The translations under genes and the position numbers were made by a program. A stretch of DNA of 64,000 bases from NCBI RefSeq assembly GCF_910591885.1, contig NC_063277.1, positions 12,400,001 through 12,464,000 of the forward strand. The letters run 5' to 3'. This DNA comes from Bombus terrestris (taxonomy: Eukaryota > Arthropoda > Insecta > Hymenoptera > Apidae). Below are positions 26,938 through 39,000 of the stretch, piece by piece (the stretch's first letter is position 1; every line of letters starts with the position of its first letter). The notes below the pieces were generated by a model. The model saw only the letters and a list, made by a program, of their open reading frames with translations, ran no database searches and was not told where the DNA came from.

Positions 26938-27020
26938 ATGATGAAACAAGTGTTCATTACTGCTGACAAACTAGCAGAGGAGATTAGAAATATACAAAAA
27001 TGTTTGCAATGCACAATTTG
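26938..27020 (+). CDS. BRCA1: BRCA1 coding exon 1: start and first RING cysteine
   Basis: Codes residues 1-27 and two bases of codon 28. The helix before the zinc site (EEIRNIQKCLQC) lines up with the human helix that packs against BARD1. C25 is the first zinc ligand. The exon ends TG|GTAAGT, so the second ligand C28 is split between exons (phase 2). No in-frame ATG lies upstream of 26938 in the open frame, which fixes the start. The frame stays open upstream to about 26803, so a spliced 5' extension cannot be excluded. Confidence 0.93.
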
Positions 27021-30000
27021 GTAAGTTTTTAATTGTCATATTAAAATCTATGAAGTAACTTAAAAACGAATAATTCATAAATTTGAAACGCATAATATGC
27101 AATACATGTCAGATCAATGCTCATGTTAAGATTCAATTCATTTGAGAAGTTCTATTATAGGTTATATATGTATAACTCAGTATTTTCAATGTTCTATGCT
27201 TCAAATAACCTCAAATAAATAGAAGGAAATAAGTATATTTGTTTAGTTTCTTGACTTGACAAACCATTTTTTTTAATTCCATTTGCACTATAAATATTGT
27301 TTTGTTAAAGACATATTGACTTTAAATTAATACGTGAAACTGTCGAATTCATCATTTAAATGGACTCTAATAAATTCATGGCCATTATTAATCTTTTATC
27401 ATGCTTATTTATTATATTAATATAATAGTTTTCATTTTGTATCTATGGTGGAAGACTAGTTAGTAGTTAGACTGAATGAAAGCGACTTAATATATATTTA
27501 ATGAGATAGTTATATTTTATTTCTATATTCCTTTACGTTATGTATGTAATTTTAAGGCAGTTAGTTTGCTTACTTATGAAGGCTTATCTATTACTGATTA
27601 AATTTTGTATTTTCTGATTCTAATATAATATCTGCATACTATATACAAAAAGATAAAAGAATGTGGTATAATACATACAAGAAGATTAAGACTATAATTA
27701 AGATTTCAACAAATGATATTTTACATAAAGTTAAGAACTGAAGTTCTTTAAATATTTGATCATACATTCTTTATATATTTTTACACGCCTAAAAGGCTAC
27801 TTAAAAAACTATTATTTAATTCTTTTACTTAAAAAGGTAATGTTCTTTAATTCCCTGTATTTTATGACGTTAAATCATTCTCCATAAAGAAATTATTATA
27901 TTAAAATATTATTGAAAAATTATATTATATTGCACTTAATATTTTGTATACAGTAACAACAAGAATTATTTGTTCTTATTTTCCAATGACGGATCTTTTT
28001 ATTAAGTTTTATTAAGTTTTAAATTTTATTTTCATAGTATCAAATTTTTGTGATCATATGAAAATACTAGTAAATGATACAAAGTTTAATATACTTGGAC
28101 CTAATTAATTAGTATATAAATGCATAGAATAGTGTGCAAATACATTTTGTGGCCTTCGTATATCAAACATTACATATACTCAATTTATTAGAATCTATTA
28201 TCAAGTTTTATTGATCTTATAGCATTACATTTTTACTTTAGTGATTATTAGATATTTCATTTTGATTATGAATTGTTCAAAAATAAATAATTTTGTGAAT
28301 TTAAAGTATGCTAACATATACTGTTGTCTTCACTAAATTTATTTAATTATGTATTCTATTTGAAATACTCAAAGCTTGCTGATATAATGGATTATGTGCC
28401 TTTCTCTTTCAGCTTGCAAACCATATCTGAGCCAGTGAAAACCCTTTGTGGGCATCGATTCTGTCGCCAGTGCATTCAAACGCTATTGCAAAGTAAAAAT
28501 GCTCTCTGTCCACTCTGCAACCGTGCTATACAGCGTCGCAGCATTTCTAAGGACGAACACATGATATTATACATCGATGGACTACAGAAACTAATCGAAG
28601 CGGTGCAATCGGATTCAGGCATCGATAGTAAGTACTTTCGCCTTATCGAGGAGATAACAACAATATTTCGTAGAAGAATATCTGATGTTCGGAAACTGCA
28701 TTCTTCTATAAATAAGATTATTATTATCGTCGTTGAAATAAAAAATGTATGATTAAAACACTCGACATGAAGATAATGATTGAGTAAAGAGAATTTTGTA
28801 ATGTTAATTATTACAAGCGTATAATAGTATAACTATTCAAAATTTGATGAAAAAATATTTAAGCACATTTGTTGTAAATAATTTATGATTGATGATATTG
28901 GAGAAGATATTTAGATGAAGACAAACTTATTTATAGTAGATGACTCATTTTGTTTGGCATTCAAGTATACTCGCTGGGAGAAGAATAATAAAATGTTGAA
29001 GTAACTCTATAGACGTGACACGTTCGTATATTTTTTGAAAGTGAAGAGAAATTTTATTTTTCGCACATTTCTGCAAAAGACGAAAATCTATCTTTTACAG
29101 GAATTCCCTTGTAATAATTAGTTAATATATAAATAATATGTAAGATAATTCTATATGTAATTAATTATATAAATAATAGGCTTATATAATAATCACCTTA
29201 ATACACTATATACAGTCCTAATTGATCCAATAATAACGCTGCAATAATATATTGCTATATTTGAGCGATAAATTCGAGAATTTCGTACATTACAATATAT
29301 CTTACATGGATTTTTATGGTGTAATTTACTTCTCAACCGCCCATGCAATACACGATATAACACACGAGATCAAATATCTATTCATGAAAAAAATAAATAT
29401 ATTGTCACGTACACAGTATTACACATAATATAATATGCAAAACAAATACCGTCTGTATGCAAAGTTCTATTATCATAAATGCAAATGAAATTTCGCTATA
29501 GCTGTTCTCATAACACAACTCTTTAGAAGTATTTTCTCTTTTTTTAAAGATCTTGTATAATAATAATGATTTAAAACAGAGCCTATCTATAACTGACTTC
29601 TAATTTTTATGCTCAAAAAATAAAAAAATTTCGGTTATGAAATTTCAAATATAATATTTACATCGATCGTTCTGTTAAATAGAAAACGGTAGGAAAAATT
29701 CGCGAGAAAAAAATATCGAGAAGACGATAAATTTCTCAACGCAGATCAATACGTTTAAATGGAACTAACGTTCCGCCGCGATAAACTTTTTTCCCTGCAG
29801 TCTTAAGTAAAACATGAAGTTTAAAGTACACGTGCTGGTACATGTGCCACAACATCATGTTCACTCGGGTTGCCTATCTGTTTCACCCGCAGTGTAGCCG
29901 AACGTTTTCAAAAATTTAGGTCCTAGTGTTCTTTGGTATAGCGATGCATCTCGATGGTATCCAAAACTTCAACGTTTTACGAGCACTCTGCGTTTACGCT

Positions 30001-33000
30001 CTGGTATACGATCGAACGTAGAGAATTTGCTGAGTTTTCTTGCTTTCAAATTTTATTCATAATGTTCATCTTTTGTTACTTTTCTCTAGATTCTCATAAC
30101 GCTTTACTACTCGCATGATTTATGTGGAACATGAGAGATGATAGGAAAATGTTTTATTCAAGAATTGGTAATCGATTTACATTCTGGTTTCGAAAGTGGA
30201 CTTAATTAAAAAATACTAGTTTTTTGAACAGGGACGTTTTTGAAAAAAATAGTTTTCTATTTGTTTTCTTATTATCTTCTCATTTTATTACCCGTTTCTA
30301 TTGAAGCTATAAATAATAACCAATTTCTATTAATAATAATGAAAAGCCAAATTTGCTACACCGATCAAATTCGGTTCTGAAAAGCTGAAGAATAACTCTG
30401 AATACGTTTTTAAAATCTTATCTCTGTAACAAAAGTGTGCTTTTATCGAAACAATTAAAACGCTTGATTAAATTCTTGATTAAATTCTTAATTTTATAAC
30501 GATATACGTACTTGCTGTTATTCGAGTAACTTTAATTTGGAAGTTACGCATATTTAATAATAAAAAAAGGCAGCTCAGTATGCCCTGCTTCGCGAGACAC
30601 AGGTCATAGGTCAATTTTCTAATATTCTTTGCTGTGACATGCTCTCAACTCTGACTTTTCTCAAACGCATTAACGTGCTTGCATTCTCTGCTACATGTAC
30701 ATACACGTACATGAGTTTCTGTAAAGCCAAACAAATCTCCTTGAATTTCACTATGAGTGGACTTTACAGGCTGGAAAGAGATTCCGAGGTACATATATTT
30801 CGAATGCACGACCTAGTAAGTTATTAACATTTCTAGAATATATTTTAATTTTGCAAATAAATTGCAAGATTGTTTAGTTCCCTGAAAAATTCAGAATTTT
30901 AAATATTCATGCAAAATAATTTTCTTTTAAATGGCAAAATATTTTAATTTTCAGCCTTAATTTAATTAGGAAATTTATTTAAAATTGGTAAAATACAGAA
31001 TAGCGTTAATATATCAGCCGCGATAATGAGGAAGAAGATAAATGAAGAATGTTTGCACCGCAAGATAAATTTATTATACGTAGTAATTAAATTATATGTG
31101 GACAACAATCGACGGAATATGTGAAGCTATCGAATGCCTCGACGCGTGACTTTCCGCACGTGATATTCGCTATCATAACAATTTCCTCTCTCTAAACAGG
31201 TTGTCATTTCTACAAGCGCTTGAAAGATTCGAGTGTTCAAAAGTAGAAATTGATTTATTGCAAATATTAAAATTCCAATTCCCACCTTTAAATTTTTTTT
31301 CTCGAGTAATTGATCCAAAATAATTATAATTTGATTTAGGAAAATAAGAATTGCAGAAAAATGTATTATCTCTCTCTTTTTAATTAGTTACTTACTTATT
31401 TTAATTAGTTTGAATATCCCTCAGCATTGGAAAGTTAATTTCATAATAAAATTCTGTGATCATTTTTTCATTAAATTTAAGACTTATTAATAATTTGAAA
31501 TAATTTATCCCTCTACCTGAGACTTCGGAAAAAGGAAAATTGAAACTTCTGTCTTTACCTCCAGTCAAAATTAATGTTACATTCAATTCGTGATGAAGAT
31601 GAGGGACATTTCCCTATAAATTCTAATAAAAATTTTAAAGCATTCTGCTTCATATTTTCATCAAGATTTAATCGTTCTACCTAGAACCTTAATGAAAATT
31701 TGAAACGTTCTTTAGGTTTTAGTGTAAACTTAAAAGTGTTGTCCTGGTTAATTCCTCATTCTGGTTAAAGCTGCACGATACTTTGCTAGAGGTTTTAATA
31801 CAAATTTCAAACATTCCATATTAACAATATCTTGGAAAAGCTTTAAAATAACGTACTTTACTACTTACTACAGCCCGTGAACCAAGACTCTCTTACCGAT
31901 AAACGTCAAGAAACTCGGTATCTCAAAATATTAACCACGAAAGCCAACATTTACGGTCCTAAATAGCCCAGGTGTTTCTCTAGTATAAACTTTATCAAGA
32001 CCGTGATAAATCCAAAATACCTTTTTCAGTACTGTCTCATTTATCAAGACCACGCTGCACACAACAAAGCGAATCGTCCGGTAATGCCGAATTCACTAGA
32101 TGTGACACGAAGAAGTTGATCAAACCGAGCTGTTCTTACGTGGACACGAGTCTGCGAAAGGAAGTCGTTTCCCAAAATCAGAGAGGTCGATCTCGAAAAA
32201 ACCTGACATCACAGAAAAGCAAAACGAAATCTACACAGAAGGAAGACGGCGGTATCACGAAATACTTGTCGAAATGTGGTTTGTCTGGCATAGGACAGTT
32301 AGATGAGTCGAACGATTCTCTAGACGAGAATCTGGCACAAGGCAAAGTAACAAGCTGGCTGAAGGATCTGTCCAAGCAGGAAACGTTAGACAGTCCTTAT
32401 AAAGCTGAAATTGTACAGTCTCCAACATGCAATTTTAATGACACGTTATTTATCTCAGTTTCTCAGAACGAACCACAGATCAAGATCGACAATTTTGACG
32501 AAGACGTTGACACGAGGATGAAGGATGACGCTAGTCAATCTGTCAAACAGGTTCGAAGGACATCTTTAAGGAGCGAGAATAACGAAAGCGATTCGAACAA
32601 TACGAGCAATCGCAGGACGTCTACGGAGACAAAGACTGCGATTGCTACGTCAAAGGTGGACTTTGATACGATGAAACCGAGGCCGAGCACGTCGAGGATG
32701 ACGAGATCGTTTGACGATAGTAAGGAAAAGAGCGAAGAGAAATTCATAGACGTTAACAGGACGTCACCCTGTGATATGTTGTCCAGCATGCAGAAGAATT
32801 GGTCCTCTGTAGAGAAGTTTGGCAAAGAGATGCGCACGAGGAAGAAGAAATTGAAATCCTTGAATGTGAGCATCGAGAACAAGGGAAAATCTCGGTCAGT
32901 AGATGAAGCTACGGCGAACCTGAACAAAGAGGAAAATGTGAAAGTTGTCGACGACATAGGTAATAGACGAACGAGGAAAAGAAAGGAGTCGGTGATGGCT

Positions 33001-36000
33001 GAAGACGTTGCGAATGTCGCCGTGGACGAAAGATTCGACGAGGGGGAAAGTTCGGCAAAAAGTGATTTTGTTCGCGTGAGAGATGCGTCGTCCCCGAGAG
33101 ATAGAAAGGATAGATCGATGTCAGAGAAAGTTCAGTCGACCACTGAATCATCCTTTATCACGCTAGAAGAGGGCAGACAGGTGCACATTCGATATTTGAA
33201 CATCTGTCAGATGAACGCGATTATCGGCGTAACATACGAGAATTCACGAGCTGGCATTGAAACGGACCAAACGAATAATGGCGAGGAAACGACGCTCCCT
33301 ACAAAACGACACGTCGATCTATTCGATACGCCTTTCTGCGATCGAGATAAGATATTTTCTCAAACGATGCCGGTTAAATCAAACAATGACCAAGGTGGAC
33401 CGAATCTGCTTGATGAATCGCGTAATGAGAAAAATAGTTCTCCGACACCAACGAAAGAGATTGCGATGACCGATGAAGCAGATTCAACCTCAAACTTACA
33501 AACTTCAACGCCTCATCGCAGAAGATTGTCTCTGAAGAGAAGAAGTACAGAGTTTAAATTGGATAATTCTCCCAGTCCGATCGTTGAATCTCGTATTGGT
33601 CTGCAGGCTGTTAAACGGGACTTGAGATTTGAGATTGAGCGTGAAAGTGATCAGACTGATGGAAACATTGGCGTAGATGAGAGAAATCTGGAGGAAGCAA
33701 TTGAAACACAGAAACGTAGAGCTTCTACAGATGATAAACTGGATGGTAAACGTGTCAGAGGCTTGACTGCCACTTCGACCGAGTTTACGAACAGGAGGCT
33801 GGAAAACAGCGGGTGCAACGTGTCCCTGGTCACGTTCAGGAAACTAGGGAAAACTTTCAAGCGTCGCAGAAAACGAATTCCCTTCTTGTATCTGGGAACA
33901 ACCAAACGGAAAGCAATGGTGGGCCATTATCCTGGGTTCCATGTACAAAGACCGTGTAATCCGGTTGATATATTGGACACGTTGGATTATACAATTCAAG
34001 ATGGCTTTGGTAACAATGCACTAATCACGTTGCACGATACACAGATAATAGATGAGGACGAAGGCAAAGAAGCAGAACCTGTCGCGGCAGTAAGTAGCGT
34101 AACTGAAGCGATCGTTTTCAATAATCAGGTAGATCATCGCGAAGAAAATCCGCCTCAAGAAATTCAGGAGAAAATTGTTTCAATTGTTGAGATCCCTGAC
34201 AGTGTTGAAAATAAATCTTCAGATATAGACGTACTCTTGGTATCCCTGAGTGGAAATAAAAAACCATATCTCTTATCATGTGACGAACAGTTTGTTAAAT
34301 CAAATAATACATCGACCAAGAGTACCGTAAAGATGATACCATCAACAAATGACTCCCAGTTACAGTTCCTCTCTTCAGAATCCCCCCCGATCGACACTTC
34401 ACAGACCCAGAAGCTGATCCACGAAACTGAACCTGACACGGAGACCAACAAAATCTCTGTCTCTGGAGGTTTCTTACACATGTCAGATCAATCCGATTCT
34501 CCTCGTACGCCAATGAGAAAAAGGAAGAAATTTGATAGTCAAGACAAGCTCTGTGATAGAATGAAAAAAAAGTCTAAAGTCAGCGACGAGGAGGACGTTT
34601 GCTCCAATCACAGTTTCTCGTCAGAGGTCACGTGTATTAGGAACGACGACAAAGAAGTCCCATTCTTCCAAACCGATTTAGGCGAAAATTGTCAGTCCTC
34701 CGATCCTAGCAGCAAAGACACGGAAATCGTACCGGTAAGCTCTGGCTCAAATATTTCAGACAGCGAAAAAGGAAACAAGAAGAAGGTGTTCAAGAGAATT
34801 TTGCCAATCGCCAATTCAAGCATTGATTCCCCGGACATTGTCTCTCAAGGCGTCTCTCCAATGACCAAGAGGAAACGAGTCGTTTCTCCTGAAGTTAGCG
34901 ACGAAGAGTGGAACGCGATCGTGCACAACTGGGTCGACGAGAGGTGCAAAAAGAAAGGTAAGTTGGAGCAAACTCGTGATTCCTCTAATTTGATGAATGC
35001 GTCTCGCGCGGTTAGAGACAACGCTTCGTTAAAGTCCGCCTCGTCAGATCGTGACAAATCTAGCAACAAACTGTCTACGCTGCAGTGTAGACAGCAGTTA
35101 GACTTCGCTGGTAGATCCAGCGACGAAGGAACCAATTTCAGTGGATCCAAGTGGAGGAAGAGTTTGGAGCCTAAGGATTCGTCGATTGCTGTCGAGGACT
35201 CGCCTGATTTTGGATTGACGATAGATCGAGTTAAAAATATACGAAACAAAACAACGGAACTTATACAGGCGGATACTTACGACGATATCATAGCAAATAC
35301 AGACTATGAAGAAGTCATTATAGAGGACGATAATGGAAAGAACAGAAAATCTAGAAGAGAATCGGTCGAGTGTTTGGAGATAGATAGTTACGAGAGAAAA
35401 TCTAAATCAGCAAGATCGTGTGTTGAAAGTTCTTATTCGTCGAGTAAAGATGTTCTGTGCGTACGTTCTAATGGATCTGATAAGGAGAATAGCCACCAAA
35501 TATCTGGTGCATTGTCCGATAGCGACAATGAGAATGAAGAGAGATTAGTTCCAGTATATGTAAATATGGTTAATAAGAGTTCGAGGAAGAATAGATTACA
35601 AGAAAATTCACTCAAGTCATCCGGCAACGAATCGATGTGTATTTCAAACAAATCATTGGGACAGAGATCAATGATTTCTTCTTCTCAGAAGCATCCAACG
35701 AATGCGATTGTGAGCAACTCTACAATTAAGGATATGTCCGAATATGATTCTTTGATGGACATCACGCAACATGATCTGATGATTAAACAATTTGAGATGG
35801 ATCTGTTTGAGAAAAATTATAAAAATTCTAACGTGCCTTTGGAAATGGAAAAGAAGATTCTACAGACGCCGAAGAGTAACAGAAAGAAATGTTCAAACGC
35901 AGATGGAAAGGTTGGTCTCTTTATCTTTTATAAAAGATTCATATACGTATGGATTTATATTGATTTGTACGTGAATGGGAAATATATGAGTTTCGAAAAT

Positions 36001-39000
36001 TGATGATTAACATGGAGTCATTAAAATTTTAGGTGAAGGTATAGAAAACGGTGATGGTAAAAGAGTTTCACATATTTTTCACAAAATTTGAAAAGTTCTC
36101 GTATCGTTAAAATTTATAATTTTGCTGAAATTATAAAAAGTATCAAATGATATATTTACTTGTTGGACAAATGATAAATTTATAGCAATATCTAGTGCAA
36201 TATTTCTAATTATTTGTAGTGCAATAGTATTATTTTAGAATATGATACTTCAGGTCTTCTATTAATCTAAATTATTTATTTTTCTTTAATTATAAAGAGA
36301 AATTTAATAGAGATTTAATAATAAAATATAAAGATAAAGATGAAGATGTAATCTAATATTACTTTTAAAATTTGTGTGCATTTCAAAGTAATTTTATTCA
36401 ATTCGCAAATTAGAATTATATACAAATTTAAAAAAAAAGATTTAAGAAACATCTCAATAAACTACTGACCGTGAAGATCGATAAATAAAAATAAATAACG
36501 ATGAATCTCCATGGAAGATTCCTATGAAGAAACTGAAAAGACTGCTCTAAACTAATAAATTCTTCACACAAAAACCTAAAAGTCGTCTAGAAGGTTATGA
36601 AGCTTCTCTTTCCGAAACTCGAATAACTCTTTTAGCTCCTCTTCAACCACCTGCCGCTTAATTATTCTAACTTAAAAAATAATTCGATATTTTCATTTGA
36701 CCGTCACTCGTTCGTAATTTTGAAATTTCACGTAATTCGAAACAATCATTTAGAAAGCTTCGTGCTTTAGTATTATTCACGGCGCTTAACTGATAACTTT
36801 TATCGTTCATCCGCTACTTAAAGATAAACAAGACCCTACAGTCTGAAATACTCACTCTCTGCTTTGAAATATCCAGGACGTCGAACACTCGGGTGAAGAA
36901 GACGACATTGTCGAGAACACTCCTAACACAAAGACGAAAAAGTAAGTAACACGAGTCTCTCGTAACGTCCATTCTTCTTTCAGTTTTGAAAGGTACATTA
37001 TGCATTTCAATAACAGCATTACACGTTAACGTAATTTTTCTTACACCGTTCAAATTTTTGTAATAAGTGTTATATTTATATAACAATTGCTAGTTGGAAC
37101 GAAGATGAAGAACTTTCCATTGAAGCAATTCAATTTTATCTGTTTGTTTACTGAGATTAAAATGTGCATACAGTTTTACGTGTTTACTCTCTATGAATAC
37201 ATCATTCGTATTTTGCAATGATTTATAAAGTGATTATTTGTTGGAACGAGGGTCAAGAGACTTTCATCGAAGCTGCCTAATTTAGCCTCTTTAAAGCTAT
37301 CTGTTGGTTAAAATTCAAACATGCAATAAAGTCTCCTATCTTTAATAACGTTTTACGACTGATAATATAAATATATATTTATGATAACAATAATTTGTAA
37401 TAATATTATAAATATAATAAACAGAATAACCTCACGTGAAATTACTTTTGCAATTAGAAACACAGCTTTCTCAGTTCTATGTGATTTAACATCGCGTACA
37501 AAGGTCCATTAACTAGAAACTTCTGTTCAAAAGCGAAGAAAAAAGAAGACATAACGTCCATTTTATTTTATTTCCATTTTATTCGATTTTCACGAAGATC
37601 GCTTTTCATTTGGCATATTGCGCGCTATGAAAAGGCACACAGCACATCAATTCCTTAAACCCTTCTAAATCCTCCAATATCCGCTATCAAAAAATGTTCT
37701 GCATATCAAATCGAGCAATTTTACGCAACCGGTATCACTTTCTTCAGTTTGGGAGCGATCAATTCGACGCAAAGGAGTATGGTATCGTCGTTCTCGGTTT
37801 CGAAGACCTTGGAAAAACCATTGCCTGCCAAAATCCTACAGTCGGCGACCGGAAGATGCCTCACCAATATCAGCACTCCGAATTCCATGACCAGCATTCC
37901 TCCTCTCTACCAGAGCACCCCGAAAATGCATCAGTCTACCTGCAATAACGCCACGAAGCTTGTTCCTCGCGCGAATGAATCCTTTAACAAGCAGACGAAG
38001 CATCCCATTCAGCGAAATATGAATCGAAGCGTTCAGGAAAACACTGTTCAGCGTACAAATAACATTGAGGAAGATGTCGTTCAAATTATAAATAACAGTC
38101 AGGATAATATCGTTAAAAGTACAAATAATGTTCGAGGCGTTGAGAAAAATATCGCTCAACGTGCACAGTATGCCAACAAACAGAGGTTCTGTTTTGTATG
38201 CAGCGGACTGACAATTCATGAAATCGATCTAGTGAAGAAGTTAACGCAAATGCTGGACGGTAGATACCTGGCTCAGTTCGATAAGGATGTAACACACGTG
38301 ATCGTGAAAGCTGACAAAAATAACGGAGCTAGCAACACGTTGAAATACTTGCAGGGTATAGTCCATAGGAAATGGATCGTGAGTTATCAGTGGGTGGTGG
38401 ATTCGGTAAAGGAGAGAAGATTAGTGAATGAGGAACCGTACGAGGTGGTGGATTCTAAGACTCTCGAAGAAGGCCCTCGAAAATCGCGATGCAGAGAGAA
38501 GGGTTTATTCGAGGGATTCTGCTTTCTATGTATTGAACCGTACGTCAACGTTTCTATAGAACAGTATCAGGTGAGCATGCTTTTCAGAATATGTCTTCCA
38601 TTTCGTCCTTTTATAACGCGAGAACGAATAAAGAATGTTACATTTATATTTTTCTACAGAATCGCCTGTTGCGAACGAAACGTTTCAAGCGAAATTTAAT
38701 CAGCGAAGATATCTTCAAAATTTCGACACGGTTTTTGGTCTCTTTTTAGTGGAATATTTTTATAAAGAATAAGCATTCTATTGAATGACATTTTTATCTT
38801 TCTTTTAAATTTCTTCAATGTAATCGTGATAGTCGTGTCTCGTTATCTCGGCGCTAGTGAAATTAAACGACGTTTCGTATAGAACGTGTAATATATTCAC
38901 AAATGGTGAGCGTTTGAATCCTTGCGTGAGCAACTGTGCCACGAAAGCTCACAAATTTTTCATATTCAACTTGCGGAAAAAATAGTAGAAAATAGAAAAG

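Noticed and set aside
28324..28412. In-frame extension upstream of BRCA1 exon 2 with an ATG
   Set aside because: A strong pyrimidine tract and AG precede 28413, and the spliced join restores the second RING cysteine, so the extension is intron.
30639..30827. 62-codon frame in BRCA1 intron 2
   Set aside because: No splice sites with fitting phase; exons 2 and 3 join in phase without it.
32178..35651. Many minus-strand open frames of 65-140 codons over the large exon
   Set aside because: They are shadows of the BRCA1 exon 3 frame, Ser/Phe/Leu-rich by complementarity, with no starts or splice support.
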